DNA of 64,000 bases from Anaeromyces robustus (GCA_002104895.1 MCFG01000062.1:1-64000); one strand, 5' to 3'. Shown: positions 13,935 to 33,725, counted from the first letter of the stretch. Translations and numbers: made by a program. The notes: generated by a model from the sequence alone, not told the origin.

Positions 13935-14417
13935 AATTTATTATTAATATTAAAATTTATTATTATCACTATTTCAATGACCATACTTCTACTATACTAT
14001 TACTTATTTTTATTATTTAATTATTATTATTATTATTATATTATTATTAGTATTAATATATACTAAAAACATTCTATCAATAAAAAATATACCTTTTTTA
14101 GCTTCAGTATCATATTTATCTTTGTTTCTTAAATCAAAATAATTAGAAATATTTTTGGAAAGGGCACTAGTATAAGTTGGATAATTACGAAGAGAAAGAT
14201 TAATTTTTTGCTTATCTTTTAAAATGGTATTGTCATCTAATAAACATTTTTTTTCTTCGTCTTCAAAAATAATATTTTCAGAATTATCAACAATACCAAG
14301 ATATTGTTTTGAAATTCTATTACGAAGTTGACCAACAGTGCTTCTTTGTGAAGTAGAACAACTTAAAACAGTACTGGAATATGAAGGTGAAATGTAAACA
14401 GTTTGAGTAGTAGACAT
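13218..14417 (-). CDS. bioY: BioY-family biotin transporter with N-terminal ubiquitin-like extension
   Basis: Two exons on the minus strand, 14093-14417 and 13218-13798, give 301 aa. Residues about 109-285 are a BioY membrane domain: helix FSTSFIINSIFILIGTVFI, then VPITFQTFAVLLNGAV, a VGCAGLPVFADFGHG loop, GGFLVGFIFSSIIVGF, and the diagnostic FPFIPGDLIKILLASLF near the C-terminus. BioY is the substrate-binding S component of bacterial ECF biotin transporters and can act alone in some bacteria; no EcfA/T partners are in this window. Residues about 6-77 resemble a ubiquitin-like fold (TVGQLRNRISKQYLGI, later LLDDNTILKDKQKINLSLR), a call from pattern only. The single intron lies between the two domains. 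Likely role: biotin uptake; membrane location unknown. Transfer from bacteria is the natural explanation for the BioY part. Confidence 0.88.
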
Positions 14418-16988
14418 TTTGAATTATTAAAACTATATATACTATATACATAAAAAATAATAATAATAATTTTAATAAATATTTTTTAAATGAATGTTTA
14501 TTTAAATAACTGTTCTGAATATTTATTTAGTTATAAAAATTATTAAAAAAAAATATTAATAATAATAAAAAAAAAAGAATTACAATTTCATTTTATTAAA
14601 TCTTTAATTATTTTATATGAATTTCTGTTATATATATTTTAATTAATAATAATACTTTACTTTACTATATTGTATAACTATAATGACTTGTTTTATTATT
14701 TACAAAAGTAAGTAAAAAAAAATATTTTATTTTTATTATGTTATTCTAAAAATTTTTACCTTTTATGTTTAATATAATAAATATTTAGAATACTTCTATA
14801 GAAAAATTAATTTACATAAGAAAATAAAAAAAATAAAAATAAGAAAAATTTTGGGAATTTTTATATTATTTCAATGTCAAATTTCTTGATTCCTATTGGT
14901 TGAAAAAAAAAAGATAAAATATTTCATAGTTTAACCTTCTTTTTTAATCAATCTTTTGTTTTTACAATGGATTTTTATTTTTTTTTTTTAATATGAAAAA
15001 AATAGTTTTATTTTGATAAAAAAAATGGCGTTAATATCATATTATTGTTCTATTATATAAAAGAAATATATCTATTAACAATATATCAATCATTGTATAT
15101 GAAAAAAATGAAAAACAAAAATACTTTAATTTTATCATTGATTTTAATTATTAAAAGATATACAAATTATTTTTATAACTTCTATTCTAATATTTTAATA
15201 AAACTATATTAGAATTTTTCTTTCTTTCTTTTCACATTTTCTAATTATTATGAAATATTTTCACACTTTATTAATAATTAAATTTTAACAATTTTAACAA
15301 TAGTCATAATTAAATAAAAAAAAAAGCAAAATTCTTGGGGATATGTAATGATTAATGACAATTAATTATTTAACTTTGATATTATGTTTTCTATGTTTCA
15401 CAAAATTATACTAATATTACAATATTTAAATTAAATATAATATATAAATATATATAATTCTACACATTTTTTATTTATTATAAGAGATATTTCTTTTTTT
15501 TATATAAAAGTTATTTTATTAAAAAGTATTACTTAAAATAATAACAAACAAATATATATATAAAATATATATATATATAAATTCAGATATTTCACTAAAT
15601 TACTAATCTGTTATTCCGATAAATAAATAAATATATATAATATTTTATATTTTAATATTTAATTATATATATTGATTTTAATATATTTTTCTGTATAATA
15701 GATGTCAAAAAAGATGTGTATATGTTGGGAAAATATTAATAATAATGAAAAATAAATAATAATATTTATGATAATAATAATGGAATTTTTTTATGGGGAT
15801 TGTTTATTAAATGTTTATTAATAAAATATTCATACTATAAAAAAAGCAAAAAATAAAATAAATTATAAATAAAAAAAACTTAAAAAATAGAATTAAGAAA
15901 ATACTTCATAAGACATATGATATATCTGTATATAATTATTAGGAAAGTTGTGGAAGTACTTGATCAATGGTATTATAAGCATTAGTCCTCTATGTTTAAA
16001 AAAATATTAATAATGAAATATAATAATAGATATTTATTATTAAAAAAGACATTTAATAATAATATAATCTCAATTTCGTCAACAATTAATTAATAATAAA
16101 TAATATTATATATATATATATAAGAGTAAATAAAAGAGTAAAAAAAAATATTATTAATGGCAGTAACATATGATTAAAATACAATATTTAATATTTTATT
16201 AATAGAAATATATAAAATAAAATATTTTTTATTCAAATTATATATTTTTTTTTGTTAATGCATATTAAATATTTTTTATATTAAAAAATGTAATTTAACA
16301 TGTATTGTTTTGAAAAAATGTAATTAAAAAAGTATCTGTCATTTTTTCCAATAAGATTAATATAAATTTTAAAAAAAATAAAAATTAATTTTTATATTAT
16401 ATGTATATATATATATATTTTTTTTTTAAATTTTAAATTTATAAAATTTTAAAAATGATTTATAATTTATATATTATGAATTGATTGGAATGAACTTTAT
16501 CCAATCATTTTTTAGTATTTTTTTTTAAATAATTATTATAGAGTTTTTGTTAATATTTATTATTATAAAGGAATAATTCACCTCAATAATTAGGAAATAT
16601 ACTTAATTATTTTGCTTTATTATTGTTTAAAATAAAAATTACAGAATCGTTTAAATATTTATAAAATATAAATATAAGGTATGAAATAAACAGAACAGAA
16701 ATGTTAATTTTATATTTAAATAAAGGTTTTTTTTGTTAAGTTATAATAATAATAAATAATAATAAAATATGAAAGAAAGAATTATTGCTTTACAATTGCT
16801 AAATATTAACAAATAATTTGTAATACTTTTTTTTTTATAAAATTGATGATATAATTATTTCTGATAAATTAAATATACACAAAAAAAATTTTTTTACAAA
16901 ATTTTTAAATATTTTAATCATTAAATATTTATTATAGAATTAATAATTAATTTGTTTACATTATAAATACAATAATGTATTATATATT

Positions 16989-17033
<45 letters not shown>

Positions 17034-17790
17034 TTTAAAAAATTATTAAAAGGAAGTTATTAATAATTATCCTTTAAAAGAAGATATTTTAAATTTCATA
17101 TATAATTGAAGTTTTAATATTCATTATTTTATTGAAGAATTTATTTCAATTCCCCTTAATCTTATTAAAAATATTTATTTTTAGGTATGTTTCTCTAACA
17201 ATTATTTAAAATGATTAAATTATTTTTTCCTTTTTTAAAAATATTAGTCAATTTTTTTTTAAAATATTATTTAAATATTTTAAGAAGTTTTAATCAAATT
17301 ATAATTTCTAAAAATATTATAATCAAATTGTCAATATATATTAATATAGAATTATTAAAATAAATCAATAATATATTTTTAACTGAAAGAATAATTTAAT
17401 AAATTTTATAAGAAAATTCGAAATTATATAATTTTCTATTTAACAATTAACCTTTCTTTTTATTATATATATACATTTATATTTTATTAATAATCATCTT
17501 ATTTCAATATAAAAATTTATTAAAATTTCATATCATATATTTTATATATATATAATTTATTTGTATATATATTTTATTTGTATATATTAACAATTATTTA
17601 CTTTACAAATTTTATTATAATTAAGTAAAAGCAAGGGGAAAGAAATTTTAAAATATCATTAAAAAATCTCAATAAAAATCAAGAATTAAAACCAATCAAT
17701 ATCTATTATTTTAATTTTAATTTTTTTTTATTTTATCAATAACATTTTTGTCAATAACATTTTTTACAACATTAATAAATATTAATCAAT
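14418..17790. other. 3.4-kb intergenic, A+T-rich
   Basis: No gene could be supported. One higher-complexity patch, 15939-15989 on the minus strand, reads RTNAYNTIDQVLPQLS then stop after an AG and could be an orphan terminal exon; no matching upstream exons were found. An AGGGG (stress-element-like) lies at 17634-17638, about 150 bp before SPB1. A 44-base T run is near 16990-17030. Confidence 0.5.
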
Positions 17791-21230
<3,440 letters not shown>

Positions 21231-21264
21231 ATTATTTAAAAACCCAAAAAAAAAATAAAAATAA

Positions 21265-21307
<43 letters not shown>

Positions 21308-22786
21308 TTTTTTTTTTTCTTCAATTTTAATTTAACAATCATTTTTTTTTTATTTATATATACATATACAATAGAAACAAAAACAATAATAATAATAATG
21401 GTAATAAAAAAAATTATAGACAGAATTAACTTATTTAATACCCTATAAACATAAACTTTTTTATTTTTATTTTTTATTTTTTTTCTTTTTTTAAACAACA
21501 CATCTTTAAATTCAATTATCTGGAAGAAGAAGAGAAAAAAAAAAAAAGAACAAAAAATAAATTAAAATTATCAAAAATTATTATATTTATTATCTATTTA
21601 TTTTTATTTATATATTTTTTTTTAAAAAAAAAATACTTTAACTATTATATTATCAATAGACCTTTATAAGAAAAAGATAATAATAAAAAAAAATTATTTT
21701 TTTTTTATTTATTATTCTTATTTTTATTGTTTTTTCATTTTTTTTTACAATTTTTCTTTTTTATTATTATTAATTTATATAATTTAAATCATAAACGTAT
21801 AAATAAAGTTTTAAATAAATATATAAAAAATATAAGAATGTTAAAATATTTTCTTTTATTTATGTGTAATTTATTGTATAGATGGTATATTTTATTTTTG
21901 ATATTAACTGCATAAAACTATTCCTTTTTTATTTTAAATTGAATAACTTTTATAAATTGTGTAACTATGAAACTATGAAGTAAAACAAAAACAAAGTCTA
22001 ATAATTGGATAAAAATAAATAGTAATTAAATAGAAAAAAAAAAAAAAATTATATATATATAATTTATTATTATAATTTAAAACAAAATTATTTTAGAATT
22101 TATTACCAGTTTCTAATTTAATTCTATTAATATAATGAAATTTTAAATTCTATATTTTATATTTTATATTTTATATTATATATTTAATATTTTATATTTT
22201 AAAAAATTAAATTTAGGATACATGATATTTTCTTTATATATATATATATATATATATATATGTCATTTTAAAAAGTTAAAATTTTTAAAAATAGTATATT
22301 TATTAATAAATTTATATAAATATATATATTATATGTAAATAATGATAATGATATATTAACAATTTTTTTGTTTTGTTAAGAAGAAATATTTTTATTTTTT
22401 TTTATTTATATTTATATTTTTTTTTATTTTGACTCACCTAATAAGTACTAATATTTGTAGAATTCTATATATGTAATAAAACCTTATTTTAACAAAATAT
22501 TAATAATTCTATAAAACTAAATATATATATATATATAAAAATATATTTTATAAACTCCATATAAAATAAAATGTTATCCATATATAATTTATTTTAATAG
22601 AAGCTATTTATATTATTATTATTATTATATATATATATATAGAATGATTATTATTAACTAGTAATATTATTTTGACTTATATTTAAAAAAGATAGTTTAT
22701 ATCATTTTTGATAAATTCCAATATATAATAAATATTTATAATATAATTATACCAATTATATAATACATGCAATACATTTTTTAATC

Positions 22787-22817
<31 letters not shown>

Positions 22818-23258
22818 GTTGTAATATGATTCTATGTTTTTTTTTATTATTATGATTATTATTATTATTATATAATTAATTATTGACTATTAATTCTTTT
22901 TTAATATTAAAAAAAGATTAAATTTCTTATTTTTAAAATTAAAACTCTATTTATTATAAAATTTCATAAATTGAGAAAAAATAAAATTAAAATCCATATA
23001 AATAAAAACAAAAAATTTCTTTTTTTATTATCTTTTTTTCTTTTTTTTTCATCATCATTTAATGGAATTATTTTTTTGATAACTTATTGATATAAAAAAT
23101 AATATACAAATTTTTTATAAAGTTATTAAATTGATAAAAAAAAAAAAAATTAAAGAATAAAAAAAAAAATAATTTTATTAAAATTATTATTGTAAATTTT
23201 TTTATACATATATTGTAATTACTTTTTTTTCTATTTTTATTATTAAATATTTTAAATT
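21231..23258. other. intergenic, A+T-rich
   Basis: No gene was supported; short frames here consist of Ile/Phe/Leu/Lys and look random. It includes poly-A at 21270-21305 and TA repeats near 22240-22262. A TGACTCA, the core of Gcn4/AP-1 sites, is at about 22430, roughly 830 bp before the GH48 start; its function is not established. Confidence 0.55.
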
Positions 23259-25526
23259 ATGCCTTCCATTAGAAATACTTTATTCCTTCTTGGGGCAAGC
23301 ACTGTTTTAGCCGCTAATAAGCGCGCTGATGATCAATATGCAAAACGTGCTACTGAACATTACAATATTATTACAGGTAATGGTTCTTACTCCTCAAAAT
23401 ATTTCTCATCAGAAAAAGTTCCATATCACTCTGTTGAAACTCTTATGGTAGAAGCTCCAGATCATGGTCACGAATCTGTATCTGAAACTTATTCTTTCTG
23501 GATTTGGTTAGAAGCTGTTAATGGTAAACTTACAGGTAATTATGAAGGTGTTGATACTGCTTGGTCTTACTTAGAAAAGCATCTTATTCCAGACAGTAAG
23601 AATCAACCAGGTAATAGTAAATATAATCCATCATCTCCAGCTACCTATGCTCCAGAAGATGATGATATTACTAATTATCCAGCTCAACTTGTTTTCCAAG
23701 ATGGTATTGTTGGTCAAGATCCAATTGCTCAAGAACTTCAACAAGCCTATGGTAATTGGGATATGTATGCTATGCACTGGATTATTGATGGTGATAATTG
23801 GTATGGTTATGGTCAACAAGGTGATGGTACTTCTAAACCATCTTTCATTAACACTTTCCAACGTGGTTCCTCTGAATCTACTTGGAAAACTATTCCACAT
23901 CCATGTTGGGAAGAATTCAAGTGGGGAGGTCCAAATGGTTTCTTAGATCTTTTCACTGGTGATAATTCTTACTCAAAACAATGGAGATACACTGCTGCTC
24001 CAGATGCTGATGCTCGTGCTATTCAAGCTGCTTACTTTGGATATATTTGGGCTAAGGAAGATGGACAAGATCTTTCTGCTGTTGCTGCTAAAGCTGCTAA
24101 GCTTGGTGATTATATGCGTTATGCTCAATATGATAAATATTTCAAGAAGATTGGTAATTGTATTGGTTATAATAAATGTGCTGCTGGTAGTGGTAAAAAT
24201 TCTGCTCACTACCTTATTTCTTGGTACTTCGCTTGGGGTGGTGGTTTACAAGGTGATTGGGCTTGGAGAATTAGTTCTTCCCACACTCACAGTGGTTACC
24301 AAAATCCATTAGCTGCTTGGGTACTTTCTTCTGAACCAGCTTTCAAACCAAAATCTAGTACTGGTGCTGAGGATTGGGCAACATCTCTTGATCGTCAATT
24401 AGAATTATTCAGATGGTTACAATCTTCTGAAGGTTGTATTGCTGGTGGTGCCACTAACTCATGGCAAGGTCACTATGCTCAACCAGATAGTTCAATTACT
24501 ACTTTCTATGGTATGTTCTATGATTGGCAACCAGTTTATCACGATCCACCATCCAACAATTGGTCTGGTATGCAAGGTTGGGGTATGGAACGTGTTTGTT
24601 CATTATATTACCTTAGTGGTGATGAAAGAGCTGGTAAAGTTTGTCAAGAATGGGCTAAATGGGTTAAAAAGAATGTTCGTGTTAGTAATGGAGAAATTAC
24701 TCACTGTACTAATATTAAATGGGAAGGTAATCCAGATGAATGGAATTCTTCTAACTTTAATAAAGCTAACCTTAATGCTTCACTTCACGGTACTTCCTCT
24801 TCTGAAGGTACAGATCTTGGTACCGTTGCTTCAATTATTAAAGGTTTACTCTGGGTTTCCTTAAAAGATAATGACCAAGAAGGTATTGATCTTGTTATTG
24901 ATGTAATGGATGCTATGGAAAATTACAAGGATAGTCTTGGTTATGCTGTTAAAGAAGCACGTGAAGATTATGCTAAATTCGGTGGTGAAGTTTATGTTCC
25001 ATCTGGTTGGACTGGTAAGAATGCTCAAGGTGCTAACATTAAGAATGGTGTTACTTTCATTGATATTCGTCCAAAGTATAAACAAGATCCAGATTGGGCT
25101 CAAGTTGAAAACTTCCTTAATGGAGGTGATCCACCAGAATTCACATATCACAGATTCTGGGCTCAAACTGAAATTATGGTTGCTAATGGTATTCTTTCCA
25201 TTTACAAGGCCAGTGGTGGTACTGGTGGTGGTAGTGGTAGTGATGGTTCTTGTCCCGCTGCTATTCGTAACCAAGGTTACAAATGTTGTAAGGCTGGTTG
25301 TCAAGTTATTTACAAAGATTCTGATGGTGATTGGGGTGTTGAAAACAACCAATGGTGTGGTTGTGGTGGAGGTGAATCAAGTGCTGTCGGTAATACTTGT
25401 TCTGAAAAGTTTACTAAACAAGGTTACAAATGTTGTAGTAGCTGTAGCTTTGTCTACTACACTGATGAATCAGGTGACTGGGGTGTTGAAAATAATAACT
25501 GGTGTGGTATTCCATCCAACTGTTAA
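23259..25526 (+). CDS. GH48 cellulase with two fungal dockerins
   Basis: Secreted processive cellobiohydrolase of glycoside hydrolase family 48, 755 aa in one uninterrupted exon. Residues 1-19 are a signal peptide ending VLA. Two KR pairs (NKR and YAKR) follow and look like kexin sites, so a short propeptide is likely. The GH48 domain covers about 30-655: [17 protein letters not shown] carries the conserved acidic residues near the active tunnel, and [13 protein letters not shown] and [13 protein letters not shown] are typical blocks. A Gly/Ser linker (about 657-669) leads to two Cys-rich CBM10-like fungal dockerin modules, each with a QGYKCC start and a [11 protein letters not shown] end. 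Dockerins attach enzymes to the fungal cellulosome. GH48 is otherwise mainly bacterial, so ancient bacterial transfer is accepted for gut fungi. Codon use is visibly richer in G/C than the flanks. Confidence 0.96.
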   Translation: MPSIRNTLFLLGASTVLAANKRADDQYAKRATEHYNIITGNGSYSSKYFSSEKVPYHSVETLMVEAPDHGHESVSETYSFWIWLEAVNGKLTGNYEGVDTAWSYLEKHLIPDSKNQPGNSKYNPSSPATYAPEDDDITNYPAQLVFQDGIVGQDPIAQELQQAYGNWDMYAMHWIIDGDNWYGYGQQGDGTSKPSFINTFQRGSSESTWKTIPHPCWEEFKWGGPNGFLDLFTGDNSYSKQWRYTAAPDADARAIQAAYFGYIWAKEDGQDLSAVAAKAAKLGDYMRYAQYDKYFKKIGNCIGYNKCAAGSGKNSAHYLISWYFAWGGGLQGDWAWRISSSHTHSGYQNPLAAWVLSSEPAFKPKSSTGAEDWATSLDRQLELFRWLQSSEGCIAGGATNSWQGHYAQPDSSITTFYGMFYDWQPVYHDPPSNNWSGMQGWGMERVCSLYYLSGDERAGKVCQEWAKWVKKNVRVSNGEITHCTNIKWEGNPDEWNSSNFNKANLNASLHGTSSSEGTDLGTVASIIKGLLWVSLKDNDQEGIDLVIDVMDAMENYKDSLGYAVKEAREDYAKFGGEVYVPSGWTGKNAQGANIKNGVTFIDIRPKYKQDPDWAQVENFLNGGDPPEFTYHRFWAQTEIMVANGILSIYKASGGTGGGSGSDGSCPAAIRNQGYKCCKAGCQVIYKDSDGDWGVENNQWCGCGGGESSAVGNTCSEKFTKQGYKCCSSCSFVYYTDESGDWGVENNNWCGIPSNC

Positions 25527-26334
<808 letters not shown>

Positions 26335-26586
26335 ATGATATTGTATGCGTTAGCAAATAAAAATGTTAATTATTTAGATAGTAAATTTATTAGTAATAAA
26401 TTAAATATTTTAATTCATAAATATTCATCATCAAATAATAATACAAAAAAGTGGAATAAATCTGTATAAATATATAATTTAAATCAAGTTAAGATGTTCT
26501 GGACTATTTTTAAACAAACTTGGCCTTTTATTAATGATTATCATTCTAATTATTATAATGAATATATAAAAAGAATGTTACAATAA
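26335..26586 (+). pseudogene. short ORF broken by one in-frame stop
   Basis: From the ATG at 26335 the frame reads 44 residues of complex sequence (starting MILYALANKNVNYLDSKF) to a TAA at 26467-26469. The same frame continues, after seven residues, with MFWTIFKQTWPFINDYHSNY and on to a TAA at 26584-26586. The composition is unlike the surrounding low-complexity DNA. A 30-base GT..AG interval (26464-26493) would remove the stop, but that is shorter than any other intron here. A decayed gene fragment is the simplest reading; no family was recognised. Confidence 0.4.
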
Positions 26587-26589
26587 TAA

Positions 26590-28208
26590 AATTATATAAC
26601 TTTATATTATAAAAGTATGTCTTTTATTTGTTAATATTTTTTAATTAAAAAAAAGAATAACATAGTAAAGATTATATTTATTGATTATTAAAAGAAAAAA
26701 AAATTTAGAATTTAATATTGTAAATTCATTTAATATTTAAAATATAAATAATTATTATAATTTTTATTTATACATTCCAAGAAAAAATAAATATGAATAT
26801 TAATTAAAAAACAATTAATTATTAAAAAAAAAAAAGAATTTATTTAATTATGCAAATCTCTTTTTTAATAAAGATTCACATCATTTTTTTTTATCATCTT
26901 TTTGTGAAACATTAAAATATTATAACATTTTTATAATATTGTTTATTAAAAGAAATTAAAAAATTCGCATGATACATTTAAAAAAAATTATGTCATCAAC
27001 TTTTTTTTTTTTTTCTCTCTCTCTCTTTCTTAATCATTATAATTAAAATTAAAATTAAAATTATAATTATAATTATAATCATTTTTATTAGCTATTATTA
27101 ATTATTCTTTGTTATACAACAACGTAAAATTAAATTAAATATTTCAAATGAAACAATTTTTATATGTTTATGCTTTTACATGACTTTGTCAATGTAAATA
27201 AAAAAAAATTTTTTTAAAAAAAAAATATATCAGTATTTATTAAATTTATAATTAAATGTTTTTATATATGAAAATTATTATAAAAAAAACTTTTGTTGTT
27301 AGGTTATCAATTAATACTTTTTTTCAATTTTCGTTATTATATTTTCTATTATTTATTATTATTTACTATTTACTATTTATTATCATTTACTATTTATTAT
27401 TTATTATTATTATAATTACTTTTATTATTATTTACTTATTTATTATTATTATTATCTATTTATTATTGTATATATTTTATATTTATTTTATTTTGTTTTA
27501 TTTTATTTCATTATTATTTAATATATTTTACTTTTTTTTTTTTTCCGTTTTTTTATTTGTTAAAATACTTTCTTCTTATCCTAATAAATTAAATTAATTT
27601 ATTTATTATAAAATAAACTTTTATATATATTAAATTTTTTTTTAAAAATATTTTCATTTTTACTTTTTATTTAAATTAAAGTTTGAAAATTTATTTAATG
27701 TATATAAGAAAATTGATTTATTTTATTGGTTGACATTAAAAATATTAATTAATAAGGTTTATTATTATCACATAAATTTTCAAAGTTAAATTTATAAAAA
27801 ATATCATAATAAAGGATTATTTATTAAATTTTAATAATTAAAAATTATATTAACAGTTATTATTATTCTTTATTTTATTTTATGATTAATACTAATTAAA
27901 ATAAAAAATAAAAAAAAAAGATTTATATTATATTATTAATTCATTTTATATATATTATTTATAAAGAATTTATTAAAAAAATATTAAGGATTTATCTCAA
28001 AAACTGTTATTAATAATTATTTTATAATAATGATTATATTACAATATATTGTATTTATATTTTAATCATACTTTTTTTTTATTTTTATTTTTTTAAAAAT
28101 TATATAAATAAATGATTTTTTCCTTTAATTTTTATTTAAAAATAACAATAATAATAATTAATTGTTTTTATTTTTATTATTAAAAAAAATAATTTAAAAA
28201 TTATTATT

Positions 28209-28241
<33 letters not shown>

Positions 28242-28263
28242 AATAGATAAAAAAAAAACTAAT
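26590..28263. other. intergenic, A+T-rich
   Basis: Nothing coding could be supported; the Ile/Tyr/Leu-rich frame at 27256-27597 is simple sequence. A poly-A tract at 28211-28240 lies just before the start of the CE12 gene. Confidence 0.6.
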
Positions 28264-29232
28264 ATGGAATTCAAAGGTATTTTCATTTTTGCTTTAACCA
28301 TTGTTGGTTTTGTTAACGCAGCTTGTAATGCAGCTTATGGTCAATGTGGAGGTCAAAATTTTTATGGTGAAACATGTTGTGTAAGTGGTTATTATTGTAA
28401 TAAAGTAAATGAATGGTATTCTCAATGTATACCAGGTTCCAATAACAATAATAATAATAATAATAATAATCCTGGTAATACCTCAAATGCTACTGCTGGT
28501 AATAAACCAAATACTATATTCATTGCTGGTGATTCAACAGCTGATAGTAATGGAGCTAATAATAGAAAAACTAATGGTTGGGGTAAGTTTTTAGGTGATT
28601 ATGTTACTAGTACTGTTAATAATCAAGCTAAATCTGGTCAAAGTGCTAGATCTTACTGGCGTGATGGTAGATGGAATTCATTAATTCAAGGTGTTTCTAA
28701 AGGTGATTATGTTTTCATTCAATTCGGTCATAATGATGTTGGTGGTCCACATGCTTCTACTGAAAGAGGTTCTGCTGGTGGTGAAGGTGATGAAACTGTT
28801 ACTGTTACTTTATCAAATGGTCAACAAGAAGTTGTTCATACTTTCCCATGGTATATACGTCAAATGGCTAAACAAGTTCAAGCTAAAGGTGCTACTCCAC
28901 TTCTTTTATCTTTAACTCCAAATTTCTCTTTCGTTGATGGAAAAATTCCAGAAGGTAGTCGTTTCCAAGGTTTTATGAAATTAGTTTCAGATGAAATGAA
29001 AATTCCATATATTGATCTTTACAGTTATATTGCTCGTCAATATGAAAGACTTGGTGAAAATTATTTAAAAACAAATAATTGGTTCCCATCTGATTATAAA
29101 CATACTTCACCAGCTGCTGCTGATTTTAATGCTCAATTAATTATTAACGCTATTAAATGTCAAAAAATTAATGACTTAATTGCTGCTTTAAATGATAAGG
29201 GAAGAAATGTTAATTATGCATGCACTGTTTAA
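28264..29232 (+). CDS. secreted rhamnogalacturonan acetylesterase (CE12) with CBM1
   Basis: Removes acetyl groups from pectin (rhamnogalacturonan I), opening the backbone to other enzymes. It has 322 aa in a single exon. Residues 1-19 are a signal peptide ending in NA. Residues 20-58 form a family 1 cellulose-binding module (YGQCGGQNFYGETCC, ending WYSQC). A linker with ten Asn residues and a Gly/Thr/Asn stretch follows (59-83). The SGNH-hydrolase domain runs from about 84 to the end: nucleophile Ser91 in AGDST, the GWG block, oxyanion residues in QFGHND, and the Asp277/His280 pair in SDYKHTS. There is no dockerin, so it is anchored by its own CBM rather than by the cellulosome. Closely related SGNH esterases cannot be excluded, but the block set and length fit CE12. 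Confidence 0.9.
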   Translation: MEFKGIFIFALTIVGFVNAACNAAYGQCGGQNFYGETCCVSGYYCNKVNEWYSQCIPGSNNNNNNNNNNPGNTSNATAGNKPNTIFIAGDSTADSNGANNRKTNGWGKFLGDYVTSTVNNQAKSGQSARSYWRDGRWNSLIQGVSKGDYVFIQFGHNDVGGPHASTERGSAGGEGDETVTVTLSNGQQEVVHTFPWYIRQMAKQVQAKGATPLLLSLTPNFSFVDGKIPEGSRFQGFMKLVSDEMKIPYIDLYSYIARQYERLGENYLKTNNWFPSDYKHTSPAAADFNAQLIINAIKCQKINDLIAALNDKGRNVNYACTV

Positions 29233-29574
29233 ATAAAATAATTTTTAAATTTAAATAATTAAAAATTTAATAATTTATAATTTATAAAAAATATAAATTT
29301 ACTTTATTGTATAATTTTATTTTTTTTTCCATTTATTATAAATATATGCAAATTTTTTTTAAAAAATTTCATATATTATATGTATAAATTTTATTCTTTT
29401 ATAATATAAATTCAGTAAAATTAAAGTATTTATATTATAAAATGATTTATTATGACAATATTTTATTATTGTTATATATAAAATTTATTTCTTTATTAGA
29501 AAAAAATAAAAAGAAATAAATATATAGAAATATATTTTTTTTACTTTATTCATATATATATTATTTTAGATATT

Positions 29575-29806
29575 CATTTGAAATGAAATCTAAATAAAAT
29601 AAAATAAAATAAAATATAATAAAATAAAATAAACAAAAAAAAAAAAAAAAAAAAAAAAAAAGATTTACAAACAAAAAATAACGATATATAACGAAACACA
29701 TTACAAAATTAAAATTTATTTCATTTGAAATGAAATCTAAATAAAATAAAATAAAACAAAAATACGATATAAAACGAAACACTAAACAAAATTAAAATTT
29801 ATTTCA
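29575..29806. repeat. tandem repeat of a CATTTGAAATGAAATCTAAA unit
   Basis: The unit starts CATTTGAAATGAAATC and ends AATTAAAATTTATTT. Copies begin at 29575 (147 bp) and 29722 (83 bp), and a third starts at 29805 and breaks off. Internal TAAAA-run length accounts for most of the size difference. Confidence 0.75.
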
Positions 29807-29984
29807 TTTGATATGCATTAATAAAAAAAAGATTAAATAAAAAAAAAATTAAAAAAAATTAATAAATATAAAATATAATATATAAATAAATTTTTTGATT
29901 TTTTAATATTTTATAATTTATTTAAATTTTATTTTATTATATTTAATATTCTTTTGTTTTTCAATTTTCATCTATTTATTTTTA

Positions 29985-30131
29985 TTTGTTTTATTTTATT
30001 TTATTTTATTATTTTATTTTATTTTATTTTATTTTATTTTATTTTATTTTATTTTATTTTATTTTATTTTATTTTATTTTATTTTATTTTATTTTATTTT
30101 ATTTTATTTTATTTTATTTTATTTTATTTTA
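29985..30131. repeat. (TTTTA)n pentanucleotide repeat
   Basis: About 28 TTTTA units with one early irregularity. Reads as Phe/Ile/Leu/Tyr only and is not coding. Confidence 0.95.
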
Positions 30132-30458
30132 ATTCTTTACTGGATTTTGCTTTTCTTTTATGAATATATATATATTCTCTAACTAAATATTTTTTATTAT
30201 ATATATTAATATATATAATTAATTTTAAAAAAAAATAAAAATAAAACGTAAAAACAAAAAGCAAAATAGAGTAAAAGAAAAATAATAGATTTTTCAATAT
30301 TTTTAATCCTGATATTTTCACAATAATAATTATAACTAATTTATAATTCATATTATTGACATTACGATTTTATAAAAAATTTTAATAGTCTATAAATACT
30401 AATTGAATTGAATATATATAAATATTAATATAATATTATATATATATATATAAAAATC

Positions 30459-33725
<3,267 letters not shown>

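Larger units (their letters stand above)
29233..30458. other. intergenic with tandem and pentanucleotide repeats
   Basis: It separates the CE12 gene from the convergently transcribed kinesin gene. Contains the 29575-29806 tandem repeat and the TTTTA array at 29985-30131. No gene was seen. Confidence 0.7.

Noticed and set aside
21727-21915. 62-codon frame after SPB1
   Set aside because: Low-complexity Phe/Leu/Lys/Asn composition without splice or promoter context; indistinguishable from background.
23631-25352. Long open frames on the minus strand and in other frames within GH48
   Set aside because: Shadows of the real coding frame caused by its codon bias; no family-like motifs.
27256-27597. 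Ile/Tyr/Phe-rich 113-codon frame
   Set aside because: Built almost entirely of TTA/ATT/TTT simple sequence; no recognisable domain.
30124-30351. Minus-strand frame next to the TTTTA array
   Set aside because: Low-complexity Ile/Phe/Lys/Tyr composition, no start context and no link to the kinesin gene, whose stop is at 30459.
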